From contig OX467082.1 in NCBI GenBank assembly GCA_950106755.1, forward strand, positions 33,976,001-34,040,000: a stretch of DNA of 64,000 nucleotides, given 5' to 3'. Below are positions 13,961-26,243 of this stretch, piece by piece. The notes under the pieces are model-generated. The model was not told where the DNA came from. It saw only the letters and a program-made list of their open reading frames with translations, and ran no database searches. Source of the stretch: Climacium dendroides (lineage: Eukaryota; Streptophyta; Bryopsida; Hypnales; Climaciaceae). The position numbers and the translations under genes are program-made. Each line of letters begins with the position of its first letter. Position 1 is the stretch's first letter.

Positions 13961-13979
13961 CTAAATTCCATAAACTAGT

Positions 13980-15100
13980 TCTGGGATCACTGGTCCAGTC
14001 CTTCCTTGGCAGCTTATCGGTGGCTGGTGTTTTTGAGTGTTCGAGTGGATATCCAGTTGAATGAGTCAGTTGGTGCCTGGCTGGCTGGCTGCCTGCCTGT
14101 TGTTCCTTCTGTCAATATTGTTACTGCAACTAATTAACCCTTAAACGCCCGGATTCATTGGCGGAGAGCACAGAGATCGAGCACAGAGAGTGCAGAAGTG
14201 CGAAAGTGATGAATGATGCTGTTCAGTTGAGGAACAATTTGTCGCACTTCGTGAACAACGTGACCGCCCGGCCGTCAGTGCATGCATGTGATCTCGATCG
14301 TGGAATGGTTACCAGATGGAGTGCTCAACAGAAACCTAGCTAAAATCTCTCCCGGCCATGAGATCGATTGGAATTATAGATCGGTACGAAACACCCTTGG
14401 ACCTAATTTGCCGGGCAGCAGCACAGGATCGGAGCTCACTGAATTGCAGGTTTCTTAGACGACAAAATTAATTAGAGATGTCGATCCCAACCGAACACAT
14501 AAGAGCAAGGAATAAGTTGCTGCCCTGTTACTCATAATGGCGCGCGCGCTGCACGTACTTCCAGCTAGAGATCGAAACAACAACGGCTGAGACAATGAGC
14601 TTGACCGCAACTCCTCAAAACAACTGAGAAAGATGAATTTGGGCTGTTGAGCCGGTGACTGATCGATCGACTACTGCGGCAGCCCGGGGATGAGGATTCG
14701 ATTAAAAACTCCGATCCAGCAAGGAGGATGTGATCGAACCGTTGATCGATTCCACGTCCTGCCTGACTATATAGCTACCGAATATTTTTCCTTCTTTCAA
14801 TTGAAAAATCAAAATCAAAAACCTTCTGTTCACCACGAGTTGCGCTAATGTACGTACTGTGTGTCCAAGTGCGCAGTCGTCACAGCAGACTGTGACGACT
14901 GATCGAGGCACGTCTCCCGGTCCATCAAAAGCTCTGGGGACACCCACAAAAGTTCTGAATTTCTCAACAAACGACACTCAGTGATGGAAACTTTACAGAC
15001 TTCGTCTACGGTCTTTGTAATGAGGGGCCATCACACCTTCTTCTCCCTGTTCTCAATCTTCATAGAATGAGGACGTGGCACTCTCTCTTTTAACTTGTGG
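13980..15100. other. GC-richer island without a credible ORF
   Basis: Base composition rises abruptly to about half GC, with palindrome-like words (GATCGATCGA, GGCGCGCGCGC, TGGCTGGCTGGCTGCCTGCCTG). The longest ORFs (14,158-14,343 plus; 14,977-14,702 minus) show no family features. It could be a decayed gene, a regulatory region or an RNA locus. Confidence 0.35.
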
Positions 15101-15699
15101 ACCCTGGCATCCTCTGAAGATTAAGAAGTTTTGTTTTACTCTTCATCTGGAGGTGAAGAATGGGTGTAAAGATTGAAAAACCGTGCAGATTTAGCTTAAC
15201 AAAACCCGCACATGGAGAAGGTTAACAAGTCATGTCCATTCTCTTTCTTCACACAGTGAAAAGGGGAGTCACATCTCCTTCATGGAGAAGGTCAGTCTTC
15301 TATTGGCTCCTCTTTCAATTCACTCCATACTTCAATCTCGTTCTTCATAGAAGTTTCATTCGCAGAGAAGGTATATATGACAACCCCTAAAATGACTATG
15401 CATGCATCCTAAACTTGACTTTCGGAGTTGTAGACCTATTTGGATGAATGAAAAGTCAGTCTACCCTCTCTGCACATCAATGATGACAACTAGTAAGAGT
15501 ACTAAATATTGCCCTTTCTCTCCATCCTCAGAAATGTGGATCAATGCTCAAACGTTTACAAGTTTTTATTTCTGTTTTTTTTAACGTGTTGAACAACGTC
15601 AGGTAGCGAGGCTGATTTCACGCTCAGGTGTTTCCGGGTTGATCTCCTACTCCTAGGCTGTGAGATTTGGTGCCTTCAGGGAAGTACTCCCTTGCCCTC

Positions 15700-15829
15700 G
15701 CTTGCTAAAGCTTTAACCTATTAATTGTAGCTCCTTCTGACTGCTTGCTAAAGCTTTAACCTATTAATTGTAGCTCCTTCTGACTGCTTGCTAAAGCTTT
15801 CAACTTATTAATGGCAGCTCCTTCTGACT
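15700..15829. repeat. 43-bp tandem repeat, three copies
   Basis: Units at 15,700-15,742, 15,743-15,785 and 15,786-15,829 begin GCTTGCTAAAGCTTT. The first two are identical; the third is 44 bp with a few changes. The identity points to a recent duplication. It lies at the end of a GC-richer island. Confidence 0.95.
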
Positions 15830-16159
15830 GCCCCTGACTGTGATTTCGTCTTTACACAAGACCAAGATTTTCTCAGTGTAAGAAGTTTGGATTGGTTGCA
15901 GTGGCAGTCACGAGACCCGAAAGGCCAAAACCCATGTTGGCCGGCACTGGGAGGATGGCCGGGGACGGCTTTGTGCAGTGCCCAGAATCAACAATTCGAT
16001 GCGCTTCGAAAATTTGTAGTGCTTTAAGTTAACCCTGGAAGGACGCTACTGACTTAAAAGGTACAATGGATGACTTCACGGGTTCAATAATCGGAGCATT
16101 AGGGTGACGACCTTGGTCTCGAGGGCTATGTCCTTCTCCCTTCCAAGGTTAACCTTTAA

Positions 16160-17168
16160 CCCCTAAAGGACCAAGTGTCCATGCAACGTACGCAAGAAGT
16201 CTTGAGTAGCTTCCTACAAAGTCATTTTGGTTTAGATCTTCTTGTCATAAAATTTGGACACAGTGTGTGAACATGTACCTCCTTGGTGAAAAAACACTTT
16301 TTCTTGATTGAGTGTCTAGATCAAAAGTTATGATGCCTTAAACTTTTAGAGTAGTTTAGGCAATTTGAGAATCTTTTGGAAATCTTTTGCTAAAAAACTC
16401 ATTAACTTTTGAAATTTGGTAAGTATATAATATAATTGTCCAAAAAAAATTTAGTCCTCGAATCTCATTCTAAGAGGAGTTAAACTTTGTTAGCTATATT
16501 GGGGCAATGGAGCAATTACAAGGAAAAAAAACATTTTCTTCTAACTTCAAGCCCTTTTTATCTTGCAATTTGTGAAGTCAAAGGTCTTGAAATTTATTCC
16601 ACATGTTCCAAATGCTTGTTTCTAACTTTTCATTATTCAAATTTTAAATAAATAAATTTCCTCATTGCACAATAAAACATTAAAAAAATGAACCACCAAT
16701 TACCAATTTACTTAACCTCCATGCATTGCAAGGTGATTTAGTATAAGCTAAACATCTTAGTTGCTTCTAAAAAATTTTGCGAGTAAACCTAACATCATAT
16801 ACATATGAATGGTCAAAATCCTTCTTTTCACTTCAAATGGTTTAATCTTTCAATCATATAGTCAAATGGTTTGGAATTTTTCCCATATTTTGTTCAAACA
16901 CTTTGCTTCAATTGTACACAATTGAAATTTCAAAAAAAAAAAAATTGTTTTTGAATAATATATCAAATAATCACAATTTTTGATAATGTCTCCCTAAAGA
17001 AAACCCTTGGTCATATGGAGGTTAAAGGACATGGTCCCTCATAACCAATTTAGTCACCAAAATGCTTAGATTATTGAACTAATAGGTACATTGATTGCAT
17101 TCTTTGTTTCTATAGTACATAGTCAAGTCATCCATTAGCCACTTTGGGGCCTCAATGTCCTTTAAGGG
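16160..17168. mobile_element. TTAA-flanked TIR element (about 1.0 kb)
   Basis: TTAA at 16,156-16,159 is followed by CCCCTAAAGGACCAAGTGTCC. The right end reads ATGTCCTTTAAGGG before TTAA at 17,169-17,172. The ends are inverted copies over about 14 bp. The inside is AT-rich with no ORF and is unlike the next element. Confidence 0.55.
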
Positions 17169-17211
17169 TTAAGGACACCACCTTGGTAATATTGTACATA
17201 AAGAAGGTTAA

Positions 17212-18283
17212 CCCCTAAAGGATCAAATTGCATTTTTTGGCAATACAATAATTTTAGACAGCTTACTAGTATGAATAGAGTTTATATTTTTTCTTTGAAA
17301 TTTTCCCACAATATGTGCTTAAAAAGTAGCTTTAAGGCCCAACAATTTTCATAACTTTTGACATGGTTGTCATATTGGACAAGTTACTATTCATTTCTTG
17401 TCCTGTAGGACAACTTACTATTCATCAAATGTACCTCTCAAGTACATTTGATGAATAGTAACTCGTCCTACAGGACGAAAAATGAATAGTAACTTGTCTA
17501 GTATGACAACCTGGACTTTTGACTACATGGTTAAAAGTTATTGTATGATATGTAATTTTTAGTGTTTGGCAAGTAACCCGAGCAGCTAAAAAAATTGTTT
17601 GAAAATCACTTTTAAAAACAATAAAAATTAAAATTGATTCTCTAGATTTATTTATACATGGAAAACTTTGAATAATTCCATTTTGATTAATGAGATGAAA
17701 GTCACGAGGAGTCCCAGTTGTGGGTAGTTATGAAATCTTCACTCTAAAATAAACTTTCAAGTCCTTTATTTTATTCAATTTTTAATTTTTAAAATAAATA
17801 AAAACATTAGGCATAGGTGGTTTATTACAATATTACAACCATTGGAATTGACATTTTTCAATTCCATAAATAAATGGTTAATAATTTAGTATTTGGAATC
17901 ATCCTCTATTTTTTTCTTATATGTTGTACAAATCCAAATGATCTAAATTTTTTTAAGCATGTAGCAAACTAGCCTTGAAGAATGAATCCAAAGAGTTAAA
18001 ACCATTATGGACATTTTTCATAATGATCTAACATTGTAAAGTACAACTACCATGTTTTTTGTTGGACTAAAAAAATGATTTTTGTCATTTCAAACACTAA
18101 TATCTTGCAATCTACACTATGGAAATTTCTGAATTTTTTCCACATCTTCTCAAACCAACATACTACAAGATCCTATGGTGACATGTGTCAAAAAATGTTT
18201 TTTTTCCTAAAACTTGGTTCTTGTACTAAAAATGGTAGTTTTGGAGCATTTTTAGTGAAAACATAGTCAAAAAACTTTTGGGG
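17212..18283. mobile_element. TTAA-flanked TIR element, family A (1.07 kb with a nested hAT-like element)
   Basis: TTAA-CCCCTAAAGGATCAAATTG at the left and CTTTTGGGG-TTAA at the right. The interior matches the copy at 31,085-31,988 almost end to end: same order of landmarks, including the CATAACTTTTGAC block and AAAATGGxAxTTTTGGA near the right end. Removing the 153-bp nested element and one 8-bp duplication leaves about 911 bp, against 904 bp in the other copy. It has no coding capacity, so it would depend on a transposase elsewhere. Confidence 0.75.
17362..17514. mobile_element. hAT-like foldback element, copy 1 (153 bp)
   Basis: Nearly the whole element is a hairpin: CATGGTTGTCATATTGGACA at the left is mirrored at the right, around the centre AAATGTACCTCTCAAGTACATTT. 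It is flanked by the 8-bp direct repeat ACTTTTGA (17,354-17,361 and 17,515-17,522), the target-duplication length of the hAT superfamily. It sits inside a family A TTAA element, so it is the younger of the two. A second copy of identical length is at 49,215-49,367. Confidence 0.85.
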
Positions 18284-18854
18284 TTAAAGATGCCACCTCG
18301 GTGATACTCTTTGTGAAGGTAGATGATGTGGCATTCACATGCCAAAATTAAAATATTCACATTAGACTATTAGGGGGCCATGTCACCTCACACTAGTTCA
18401 CAAGATGACACGTAGCACTTTTTTTGACAAATTGAATGATTTAATTTATGCCAAATTTGACCTCCACATGGAGTACTTATTCAATCAAAATTGATATAGT
18501 TTTTGAACCAATAGGTGCATTTCATAGTATTTCTACAATACTATAGATGAAGAGCAAGTTTGATAGAAAATAATACACAAAAAATAAAGTTGAATTTTTG
18601 GAAAAACTAAGAACTATAGAAACTGAAGTTAAGAGAGATTAATGTCAAGTAATGTTGAAAATTTAATATTTTTGAGTTCAATACTAATCCATCATTTCAC
18701 TATCTATCATTCATGAATTTTTTCTGACAAAATAGAGACATTTCATTGACATTTTGTGGGATCTAAGGGTAAGGGTAGAGGGATAATTTTTAAAGTGAAA
18801 TCCATTGTCTTCATCAATCTCTAAAGAGTATATGGGATAATTTGAAGTTGAAAG

Positions 18855-19170
18855 ATTGATTATGCATTATAAAAACATAATAAAGTAGGAGGTCCACAAA
18901 GCATGCTTTTAAGAGATAACTAATTGCCTTTTGGGGAAAGTTAAGCTCCTTGAAATAATTTTCAATAAATTTTCATAGAAAGACAAATGGAATTGGCATC
19001 TAATCCAAGTCATTTTATATTTTTTTGAATCTTTGTGGAATTAGTTATGAATTTTTTGAAGATAAAAGTCAATGGTCATTAAAATCATTCACTTTTTGAA
19101 ATGTACATTATTGATACATTGACAATGCATTAAAGAAAAAAATGTGCCTCTACATCACTAAAAAGCATGG
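18855..19170. repeat. Dispersed repeat G, copy 1
   Basis: It shares order and wording with 45,040-45,380 and, inverted, 48,000-48,350: AGTAGGAGGTCCA..., CTTTCATAGAAAGACAAATGGAATTGGCAT, TAGAATTAGTTATGAA and ATGTACATTxTTxxTACATT. There is no ORF. The superfamily is unclear. Confidence 0.55.
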
Positions 19171-19189
19171 TCAATTTTAGGGCATCCTA

Positions 19190-19860
19190 CCTTAATTGTG
19201 TATAAAGCATAACTTCAGACCTCATTTGAGCATAAAGAGTATAATCATATTTTTTAAAACTTTGAACTAAATAAATGTGTAAAATCAAGTTGAATTTCAT
19301 CTCCAAAAATCCATTTGTAGTTTAAAGCCTCCAATAAATAGTTATGGATAAAGTTCAAAAGGGGGTAAGATTGTAAGAAAGACATTTTCTCTTGCATTTT
19401 TTCTTTGACATTTTCAAACCTCTTTCTGCATTAAGAAAAATTTGAGGCCTCAAAGAAGTCACAGTTTTTTTATTTTTGGCGTGCATCCCCTACAGTGCAA
19501 TTACCAAAAAGAATTATATATATATATATTAAAAATAGCCAATATAATGTGATATAGTAGTGGTACGTCAGATTCCAATTTTTTTTAATTTAAAATTTAG
19601 TTTGATTTTACACATTTATTTAGTTTATAGTTTTTTTAGAAAGTTTGAAGTGCTAGATGTCTAAATAAGATTTGAAATCTTGTATTGAATAAAATTCTTA
19701 TTTTTGACTTGACTATGACTATGAGTTTTTGAATTTTTACAAATCTTAATTTACATATTCTACATGGATTGTTGTACCTTCTACCACCCCATTTGCATAA
19801 ATAGCTCGTCTACTCACATTTGCTACTAAAAACATTCACTCATAAAGATTTCATGGACCT
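19190..19860. repeat. Dispersed repeat F, partial copy
   Basis: It contains the F landmarks ACTTCAGACCTCATTTGAGC, CATCTCCAAAAATCCATTTG and TTTACATATTCTACATGGAT, also present at 28,998-29,620 and 33,766-34,202. It carries a (TA)n run near 19,516. Confidence 0.5.
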
Positions 19861-20753
19861 AAATGGTTTGATGGATGACTTTTTGTAAAATATAGAAACA
19901 AAAATGCACCTATTGGTCTAATAATCAGAGTATTTTGGTGACTACCTTGGTCTGTGGAACCATTTTCTTCTAGGGTTAAGAATCTAAGTATGTGAAAATC
20001 ACGTGGTTAAGGTTTGTAGCCAAATTCACCATAAATTAAATTTTCCACAAGCCATGATTATTATAAAAGTTGAAAATTTATATCAAACCCCTTTTCCACT
20101 TAATAATTTTCTCAAGTGACTAGCATTAGACCTTCTATACACTAATGGCAATAAAGAAAGTTATCAAGTATTGTCCTTCCAAGCATCCTTCTAAGGTTAA
20201 GGTTAATTTTCTTAAACAATAGTGATATGGTCTATAAACTAAACACTAATCCTTAACACTTTTCAAAGTTGCTATTATAAGGGAATTGAACCCATTTTAG
20301 TACTAATTGAAGTGAGTATGAGGTTATCTACATCCTCATTCCAATCACCACATAAGACCACTAAAAGTTGATAGTGGTTACTTGACATGTGAAAATTTGT
20401 GGGAGGCATGTGTTAGCCATCTTCTATGATTAAACCAAGAAATAATGAAGATGGATTGGATTACAGAGATGAGGTCATGGAGATGTATTGGATAATCATG
20501 ACAAATATTTATGTCCATCATGCAAATCTTGGTCCAATTAGTAGCTTGAGGAGGCTCTTTCCCACCCAAATTTTTGCAATATGAAGTGGCCCCTTTTTGG
20601 GTTCAATTTTTTCCTAATGATCTTTCCTTCACATGTACTTTCAATATTCCCCTAGGCTTGTTTGTATTGTCTTTAGGCTATAGCCAAGGCTAGATTTCAT
20701 CTAATCTTGTAGAATTTTCATCCTGAAAAAAAATATAAGAATTTATTTATTAA

Positions 20754-21727
20754 CCCCTTAAAGACCAAGAATCTTTCCCATCAAAATCCACTCAAAATGA
20801 TAGCATAACTATTGCAAAGAGCAAACAAATTTAAAAAGTGTGTTGTTTTGTATATCTATCTATAGGATCTTCCACTAGACTCAAGTATAATAATTTATAT
20901 AAGAAATTTTAGAAATTGTGATCCCATAGTTTACAATGACACTAGCATGTGAGTCTAGAAATGTGAGCCTATGAGCCTTAAACTTGGGTATAAGTAGATA
21001 CTCTACAATTATTGAAAGTGTCTATAACATATATACTTATATATAAATACCCTATAACCATGGAAGGTGCTTATAATATAGTTACCTATAATATAGACAC
21101 CTATAATATAAGTCTCTTATAACTATGGGAGGTACCCACAACATAGACACTTATAATATAGACATCTATAATATAAATATCCTATAACTATTGAAAGTGC
21201 CTATAATATAGGTATCTATAACATAGGAGCCTAGGTTCCTAGGTTCGTGGGCCCAAAATCTTAGACTCACACACTAGCACCCGTGCCTCGCCCCCTGCAT
21301 TGTGATGAAAAATTTGCTCATGTAAATAATCTTGTGTATGTTGTGTCCCCAACCTTCAAAAACAACATTTTCTCTCATAACTCTTCATAGACAAATCTAA
21401 TTGTCAAAAAATTGGGTGGAGCAGCAAGGTACTCGTTGTCTTCACATCCAAAAAATGTTCAAAAAATATAGTGAATATTTCCATTGTTAGCAAAATGCTC
21501 CAAGTTGCTATCTTACCAAAAAGAAATTGTTTGGTCTTTTAGGGCTTAAGGTGGCATAACTTTTGCTAACGAATGTCGATTGAAATAAAAATTGTATTCA
21601 TCCAAAGCTAATATGATTTCCTATCTTCAAAAAAAGATTCAAAAAATCATGTCAAAAATTTGAGGTCATACAAGCCTATCCAAAATCCCAAGAACCCCCT
21701 TCCCCAAGGACTTTGAGACTTTAGGGA
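20754..21727. mobile_element. TTAA-flanked TIR element, family B, with nested repeat E
   Basis: TTAA-CCCCTTAAAGACCAAG begins the element and GAGACTTTAGGGA-TTAA ends it at 21,727. Both ends and the adjoining 100-150 bp match the family B copies at 38,956 and 54,763 (for example TTTTGCTAACGAATGTCGATTGAA near the right). A middle section is replaced by repeat E (20,938-21,280). An internal TTTTAGGGCTTAA at 21,537-21,549 also looks like an end, so a second insertion or recombination is possible. Confidence 0.55.
20938..21280. repeat. Dispersed repeat E with internal CTATAATATAG array, copy 1
   Basis: It starts CACTAGCATGTGAGTCTAG and ends with the roughly inverted TTAGACTCACACACTAGC. Between them a 25-35 bp word (CCTATAAC(T/C)ATxGxAxGTxCCTATAATAT) recurs about ten times. 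Other copies: 28,133-28,390 and 40,915-41,120. Confidence 0.6.
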
Positions 21728-21729
21728 TT

Positions 21730-22600
21730 AAATGGGCATCACATAGCTTGTTCAAACATCCAATCAATAATGACCTTTTGCCTTCTCCAAGGCCATGGGC
21801 AATCTCAAAGCCACTATTAAAATTTTTTATCAAACTTTCCAATACACAAATTGCAAGTTCAAATTGTGATTCAAACCCCAAGACTTAAATTAATCGATGC
21901 CTCTTGCGAAAATGAAGCTCACATGTAACAAATGACAGCTTTAAATTGATTAGTGACCTCATCAGGAGGCTTCAACTTTTCATAGGGAATTCAATGTCAA
22001 AAATGACTTTTTAGTCCTTCCTTTGTAGAAAATATTCATAACTGCTTTGGGTGGGTGAATGACATGAGCATCGTGGAGTCAAATTTTGTTGGTGATGGGA
22101 TGATCTACAGACTCTTTTGGACTAAAGACTTCAAAAATTCATAACAAATTCATACTTTGTTGAAACAATACAATTTCAATTGCTCTCGCTGTTTCAATTG
22201 CTCTCACTATGTGGGAAAAAAATTGTGAAAAATTTCAGCAACAGCATGTGGTTGAACTCCTAATTTTGACCACAATAGGCTGGTTTACCTTAGTTGAATA
22301 TTGAAGGATGATACCAAGGAAGCTCGCATGTAGTTCAATATTGAAGGAGTGAGTTTTCTTGAGAATTCTTTGAAAACCCAGTCCGTTGGGTTGGATTGGA
22401 TTTATTGGTTAAGGGGTAATAAGTTCTTGGATTTTCCCTGCGGTGAAAAATTTGGAGTGGGCCACTCTTGCAATAAATACTCCAGTGCGCTGTAGACCTG
22501 GTGCACTTACGCCCAGACCGTATTTCCGGTACGGCAGACGAATGAAATGGCAGTAGAAATCTAAAATCTATTTGCGCCAATAGTAAATCGAACTAAATCA
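21730..22600. other. Intergenic stretch upstream of the SPEAR gene
   Basis: AT-rich until about 22,370, then rising in GC. Nothing recognised; small ORFs are not supported. Confidence 0.35.
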
Positions 22601-23364
22601 TTTTTTTCGAAAAGGAGCCCCAGGCCCCGGCATCTTCGCAGAGTCGGAAGGATCGCCGGCGGTGGAAGGAAAGAACGAAAAGATGACGGGTCGGATCGGG
22701 GCCGGGTGACGTAGGGTGTATCTATCGGACTCCCCTCTTAACCCGGCCCGTCATATCCGCGTCTTCTTCGTAGGAGCACAGGAGCTCTACCGGCCAGCCA
22801 GCCAAGCCCACACTCCGTCCGCGCAGCTATGGCCCCAGTTGTTGCGTTTCTGCGGGCCCCAGGCGCCTCTTCTCCGGGTGTGCTTGACCCCTTCCAGTTC
22901 TCATTCCTTCGTGGTGGCTCTTAGATCACAAGGAATCTCCCGGAAGGACCAAATCCGGCTCAATACTGTTCACTCTGGTGCATTTCGGAGGTTTTGCAGG
23001 CCAGGGTTGGCTCGTTGTTGCTTGTTGGCTGTGACGGAGAGGATTGCTCGGCTCGCGAAAGAGACGAACCTCGCAGGTCGATCTGATGAACCCCGACGCG
23101 AGGGCTCCCCTTTTGAAATTGCTCGCGGACTTGTTCCTCTGGAGCATTGCGCATCCGGGGTAGCCAATTTGGGAGGGATGCTCTTTGTGGTGTTTTAAGG
23201 GGGTTTGGAAGTATGAGGAGGAATTCGGGTGCCGCCGGGGGTTATGCTTTGCTTCTGGAGATGACGAGGAGCGGTACGACTTGAAGCGGCAAACGGTGTG
23301 TAGTTCTGTGGAGGCGAGGGTTTGGTATCGGGGAGAGAGGACGGGTGGTGGAGTACAAGTGGAG
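22600..23364 (+). promoter_or_regulatory. GC-rich promoter / 5' leader of the SPEAR gene, with upstream ORFs
   Basis: A GC-rich block directly precedes the first good start codon. If transcription begins near 22,700, the leader contains short upstream ORFs, for example ATG at 23,178 (6 codons) and ATG at 23,213 (22 codons ending TGA). Upstream ORFs of this kind often reduce translation of the main ORF in plants; that they do so here is inference. The transcription start cannot be placed from sequence alone. Long ORFs on either strand through this block reflect high GC. Confidence 0.45.
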
Positions 23365-26243
23365 ATGGTTACTTTGTTGATGCGCTCGCCTGAGCTTCCC
23401 GTTGGTGAGAAGTTGTCAATGGCGAATGTCGAGCACGAGCAGGAGAAGGTGCGGAGCCAGAAAGTTTCAACCGAGGTGCGGAGTAGGTCAAGAAAGGGGC
23501 GGAATGCGCAAAAGAAGCAGCCGCAGCGCGGGTTGGGAGTAGCGCAGCTGGAGAAGCTGCGGTTGCAGGAGCAGAGCAAGCTGGAAGCGGCCTGTTTCGC
23601 CTCGTTTCAAGGCCTGCCTCCCGCGTTCGGGTTCGCGGATCAGAGTGTAGGGGGGATGTGCTTCCAGCCAATGAAGAGTATGACGATGTCTCATCACCCG
23701 AGCGCGCTCTCGTTTTGCAATGATCGCGCGGAGAACGTGTCGCATTACCTCGCCGGAGATTCTCGTCACTTCGGGAAAGATGGAGACATGTTCCGGTCCA
23801 TCATTTCGTTGGCGAATAGTGACCACTCCACCGCGGGCTCATTCGCGCGACACGGACAAGAAGGCGTGGCGCTCATGCTCCCTCGCAGTCGGGAAAGCAT
23901 GGAGCATTCGTATGGAACCACTTCGATGCGGACGGGTCCTAGCTTGGCCTCATGGCCTGGAAGCAAAGGTCAAGGCTCTTGTGGAACTTATGCGGAGGAG
24001 TCTTCTTGTGGCAAGCAACTTCGGGCGGCTTGTCGAGGCTCCCCTCCGAGTCCCACAGCGAAGTCCTTATTCTCCAATGCGTTATCAGCGGGAGGCCACC
24101 TAGTTGATAGTCTCGCATCGAACGTGGAGCAGGTGGAACAGCAGCGCCTGTCAGAGGCGGACAGAGAGTCCGTCCTCAAGTTCCAAGTCCCCAGCAATGG
24201 AGTTGGGGATGCTGCCGGAGTGAGGGATACCAAGCTCCTCCCAGCAGTTGGAAAGTATGGGGCAGGGTCGCTCTTTACTTCGAACGGTATACAGTGTTTT
24301 GAATCCTCTTCAGGTCATGCCAAATTGCGCCACCTCTCACAAGATCGAACTGAATTACCACCAGTGGTACTCACTCATCCTTTCTCCATGCAAATTTATA
24401 CCAGATCTGCGAGTTTGTTGCCTCATAATGCTATGTTGTAGAGCACGATTTCAGCCATGGGATTAGAAATCATCTGGAATTGTTAGTGAGGCATCTCAGG
24501 CATTCCATTTTCAGTATGGAAATTTCCAACGCGTGGTTTCAGGACTGGAATTTGAGTTGTGACCCGTTTTGCGTGTACATTGCAGGTTGACTTGGCGAAA
24601 AATTTCGGCAGACCAAAGGAGCTCTCTTCTTTCCAAAGCTTTTCAAGCAATAATACATGGCTTGCCACCGAGAAGGTTGCTACCATGCTAACTCAGCTTT
24701 ATCGAGGCTACTTTGACCTTCACATATGTTTATGTATTGTTTGTGAGCATTCAGGTTAGATATACTTAACCTGGCAACCTCAGGTGGACGGCTGAGAATG
24801 GTCGAATACTAAGCGCAGGGTCAAGGATTTGATAAGTCACTTTTTTAACAGTTTGTGCTCTGCATCGTTCACCATAGTATGTTCTCTAATGGTTACTGGT
24901 TTGTGTGACGAACACAGATGTGCGGGCAGAAGCGACCATGGAACGACCTCAAGGTAAATACTAGCAAATGTATGCACTCCGAGAGTCTGGATCTGAACGC
25001 GACTGCTGGTGAGGCTGAGGTCGCGCATGATGCCGGTGTAGCCCACGGTCTTGAGAGCCCAGTGGGAGTACATGATGCACCTGGAATATCTCGGTAGAGT
25101 CCTTGACCATGAAATTCTGATTCTTTTAGCTTTAGATTAGTGACAATTCATGTCAGGAACCTCTGCAGTTATGAGTTGTGGTTCACTGGTTTGTGAGTCT
25201 TTCTGCGGGTGCAACTCAGTGTTCGTGTAAGAAGCGATACTCCTATTTCGGCTTGAAGCTCGTGAATCGTGGTATCTCTCCCCCAATTAAGTAGATAGGT
25301 CTAGTTCATGTCTTTTAGGGGGCTTGTTTTTGGACACCTTTCTTTCATTGGAATGATTGCTGATTATCACGATTGTTTACGATAACTTGTCTACACACTG
25401 CAGGAGTGGCCTTGGTTACGCCTTACCTCTTCTCAAGGACAAAGTATGTGCTTCCTGGCAAGAAACTGAAGTCCAGAACTTAAGTACAACCACGGATGTT
25501 GGCTTCCATTCTGGGGATTCCTTCTTGAAAGTTAGTTGTCCACCACAATCCCGGATCAAGGATTGTTGCTCGAGCGTGTGTTCACCCTGTGGGTCGCCTG
25601 TTACCAGAAGAAGATGCTTGTCAAGTCCTGAATGTCATGCTCCAGTAGGAGTCGAGCATGAGACATCTGGTGACTTTCTCACTTTAGGGATTTCTAGCCG
25701 TTCCTATCCCACCAGTCCGCAATATGAAGTGAATAGCAAAGAATCAATGAGCCCTGACATGGTCCATCAAGCTAAGCGGGTGATAAATTCTGAAGCAGAA
25801 GTTGATAACTCGCTTCACCTTCAGATGTCGAATCGTCACCAGGTAAAGTTTGTCGTTTTGATTTTGTACATGTCGCGATTGGCAGTTCCTAGCAGTGTTC
25901 CAAAGCTATTCGGTAAAATCCTACGGGGTGAAACACTCGTTTGTATGCATTGTAAACTTACTAATATTTGGCATCTACAAGGCTGTTGATATGGAAATAG
26001 GTTGATTTAGTAATTGAGTTGTTGCTCACCCTCTGTATGCATTCATTGCAGGAGAGTGCTCCCTCTGTCACGGGTGGTGTCTATTCCCCTTCCTGCACGG
26101 ACAACAGTTTCTTCAGTGCTGTGAACCTCAGCTGCAGATTCACCTCTACGTCCTCCAGTAACGTGACAGAGGACTGCCCTAAACAAATTGGAAGTGAAGA
26201 GAGGCGAGAGTTCTTGGATTTAAGACTGAAGCTGACACTGTAG
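23365..26243 (+). CDS. SPOROCYTELESS/NOZZLE-like SPEAR family transcriptional repressor adaptor (5 exons)
   Basis: Members link transcription factors such as TCPs to TOPLESS corepressors in the nucleus and act in sporogenesis and organ growth. Proposed exons: 23,365 to about 24,366; 24,586-24,675; 24,918-24,953; 25,438-25,842; 26,052-26,243 (stop TAG). All junctions are phase 0 with AG/GT ends, giving about 574 residues. Seen in order: the basic SPEAR motif KKQPQRGLGVAQLEKLRL near residues 50-67; a KELSSFQSFSSNN block (exon 2); KRPW in a 12-codon micro-exon; GDFLTLG (exon 4); and LDLRLKL near the C-terminus, an LxLxL EAR motif. The first in-frame ATG is at 23,365; 23,380 and 23,419 are alternatives. 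The exon 1 donor is uncertain: 24,366 (GTG|GTACTC) or 24,219 (GGA|GTGAGG). It is longer than Arabidopsis SPL (about 314 residues), mostly in the middle of exon 1. Family assignment is firm; the exact orthologue is not. Confidence 0.88.

Noticed and set aside
22716..23198. 160-codon plus-strand ORF upstream of SPEAR
   Set aside because: It starts at GTG, has no family features and lies in the GC-rich leader.
22926..24233. Several long ORFs on the minus strand through the SPEAR exon 1 region (for example 23,579-22,926)
   Set aside because: They are shadows created by high GC; the plus strand carries the conserved SPEAR motif and a consistent splice structure.
25357..25437. Reading of the SPEAR exon 4 frame upstream to 25,404 or beyond
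   Set aside because: The acceptor TGCAG at 25,403 gives phase 2, which does not match the phase-0 micro-exon; TCTCAAG at 25,437 does. It stays as an alternative only.
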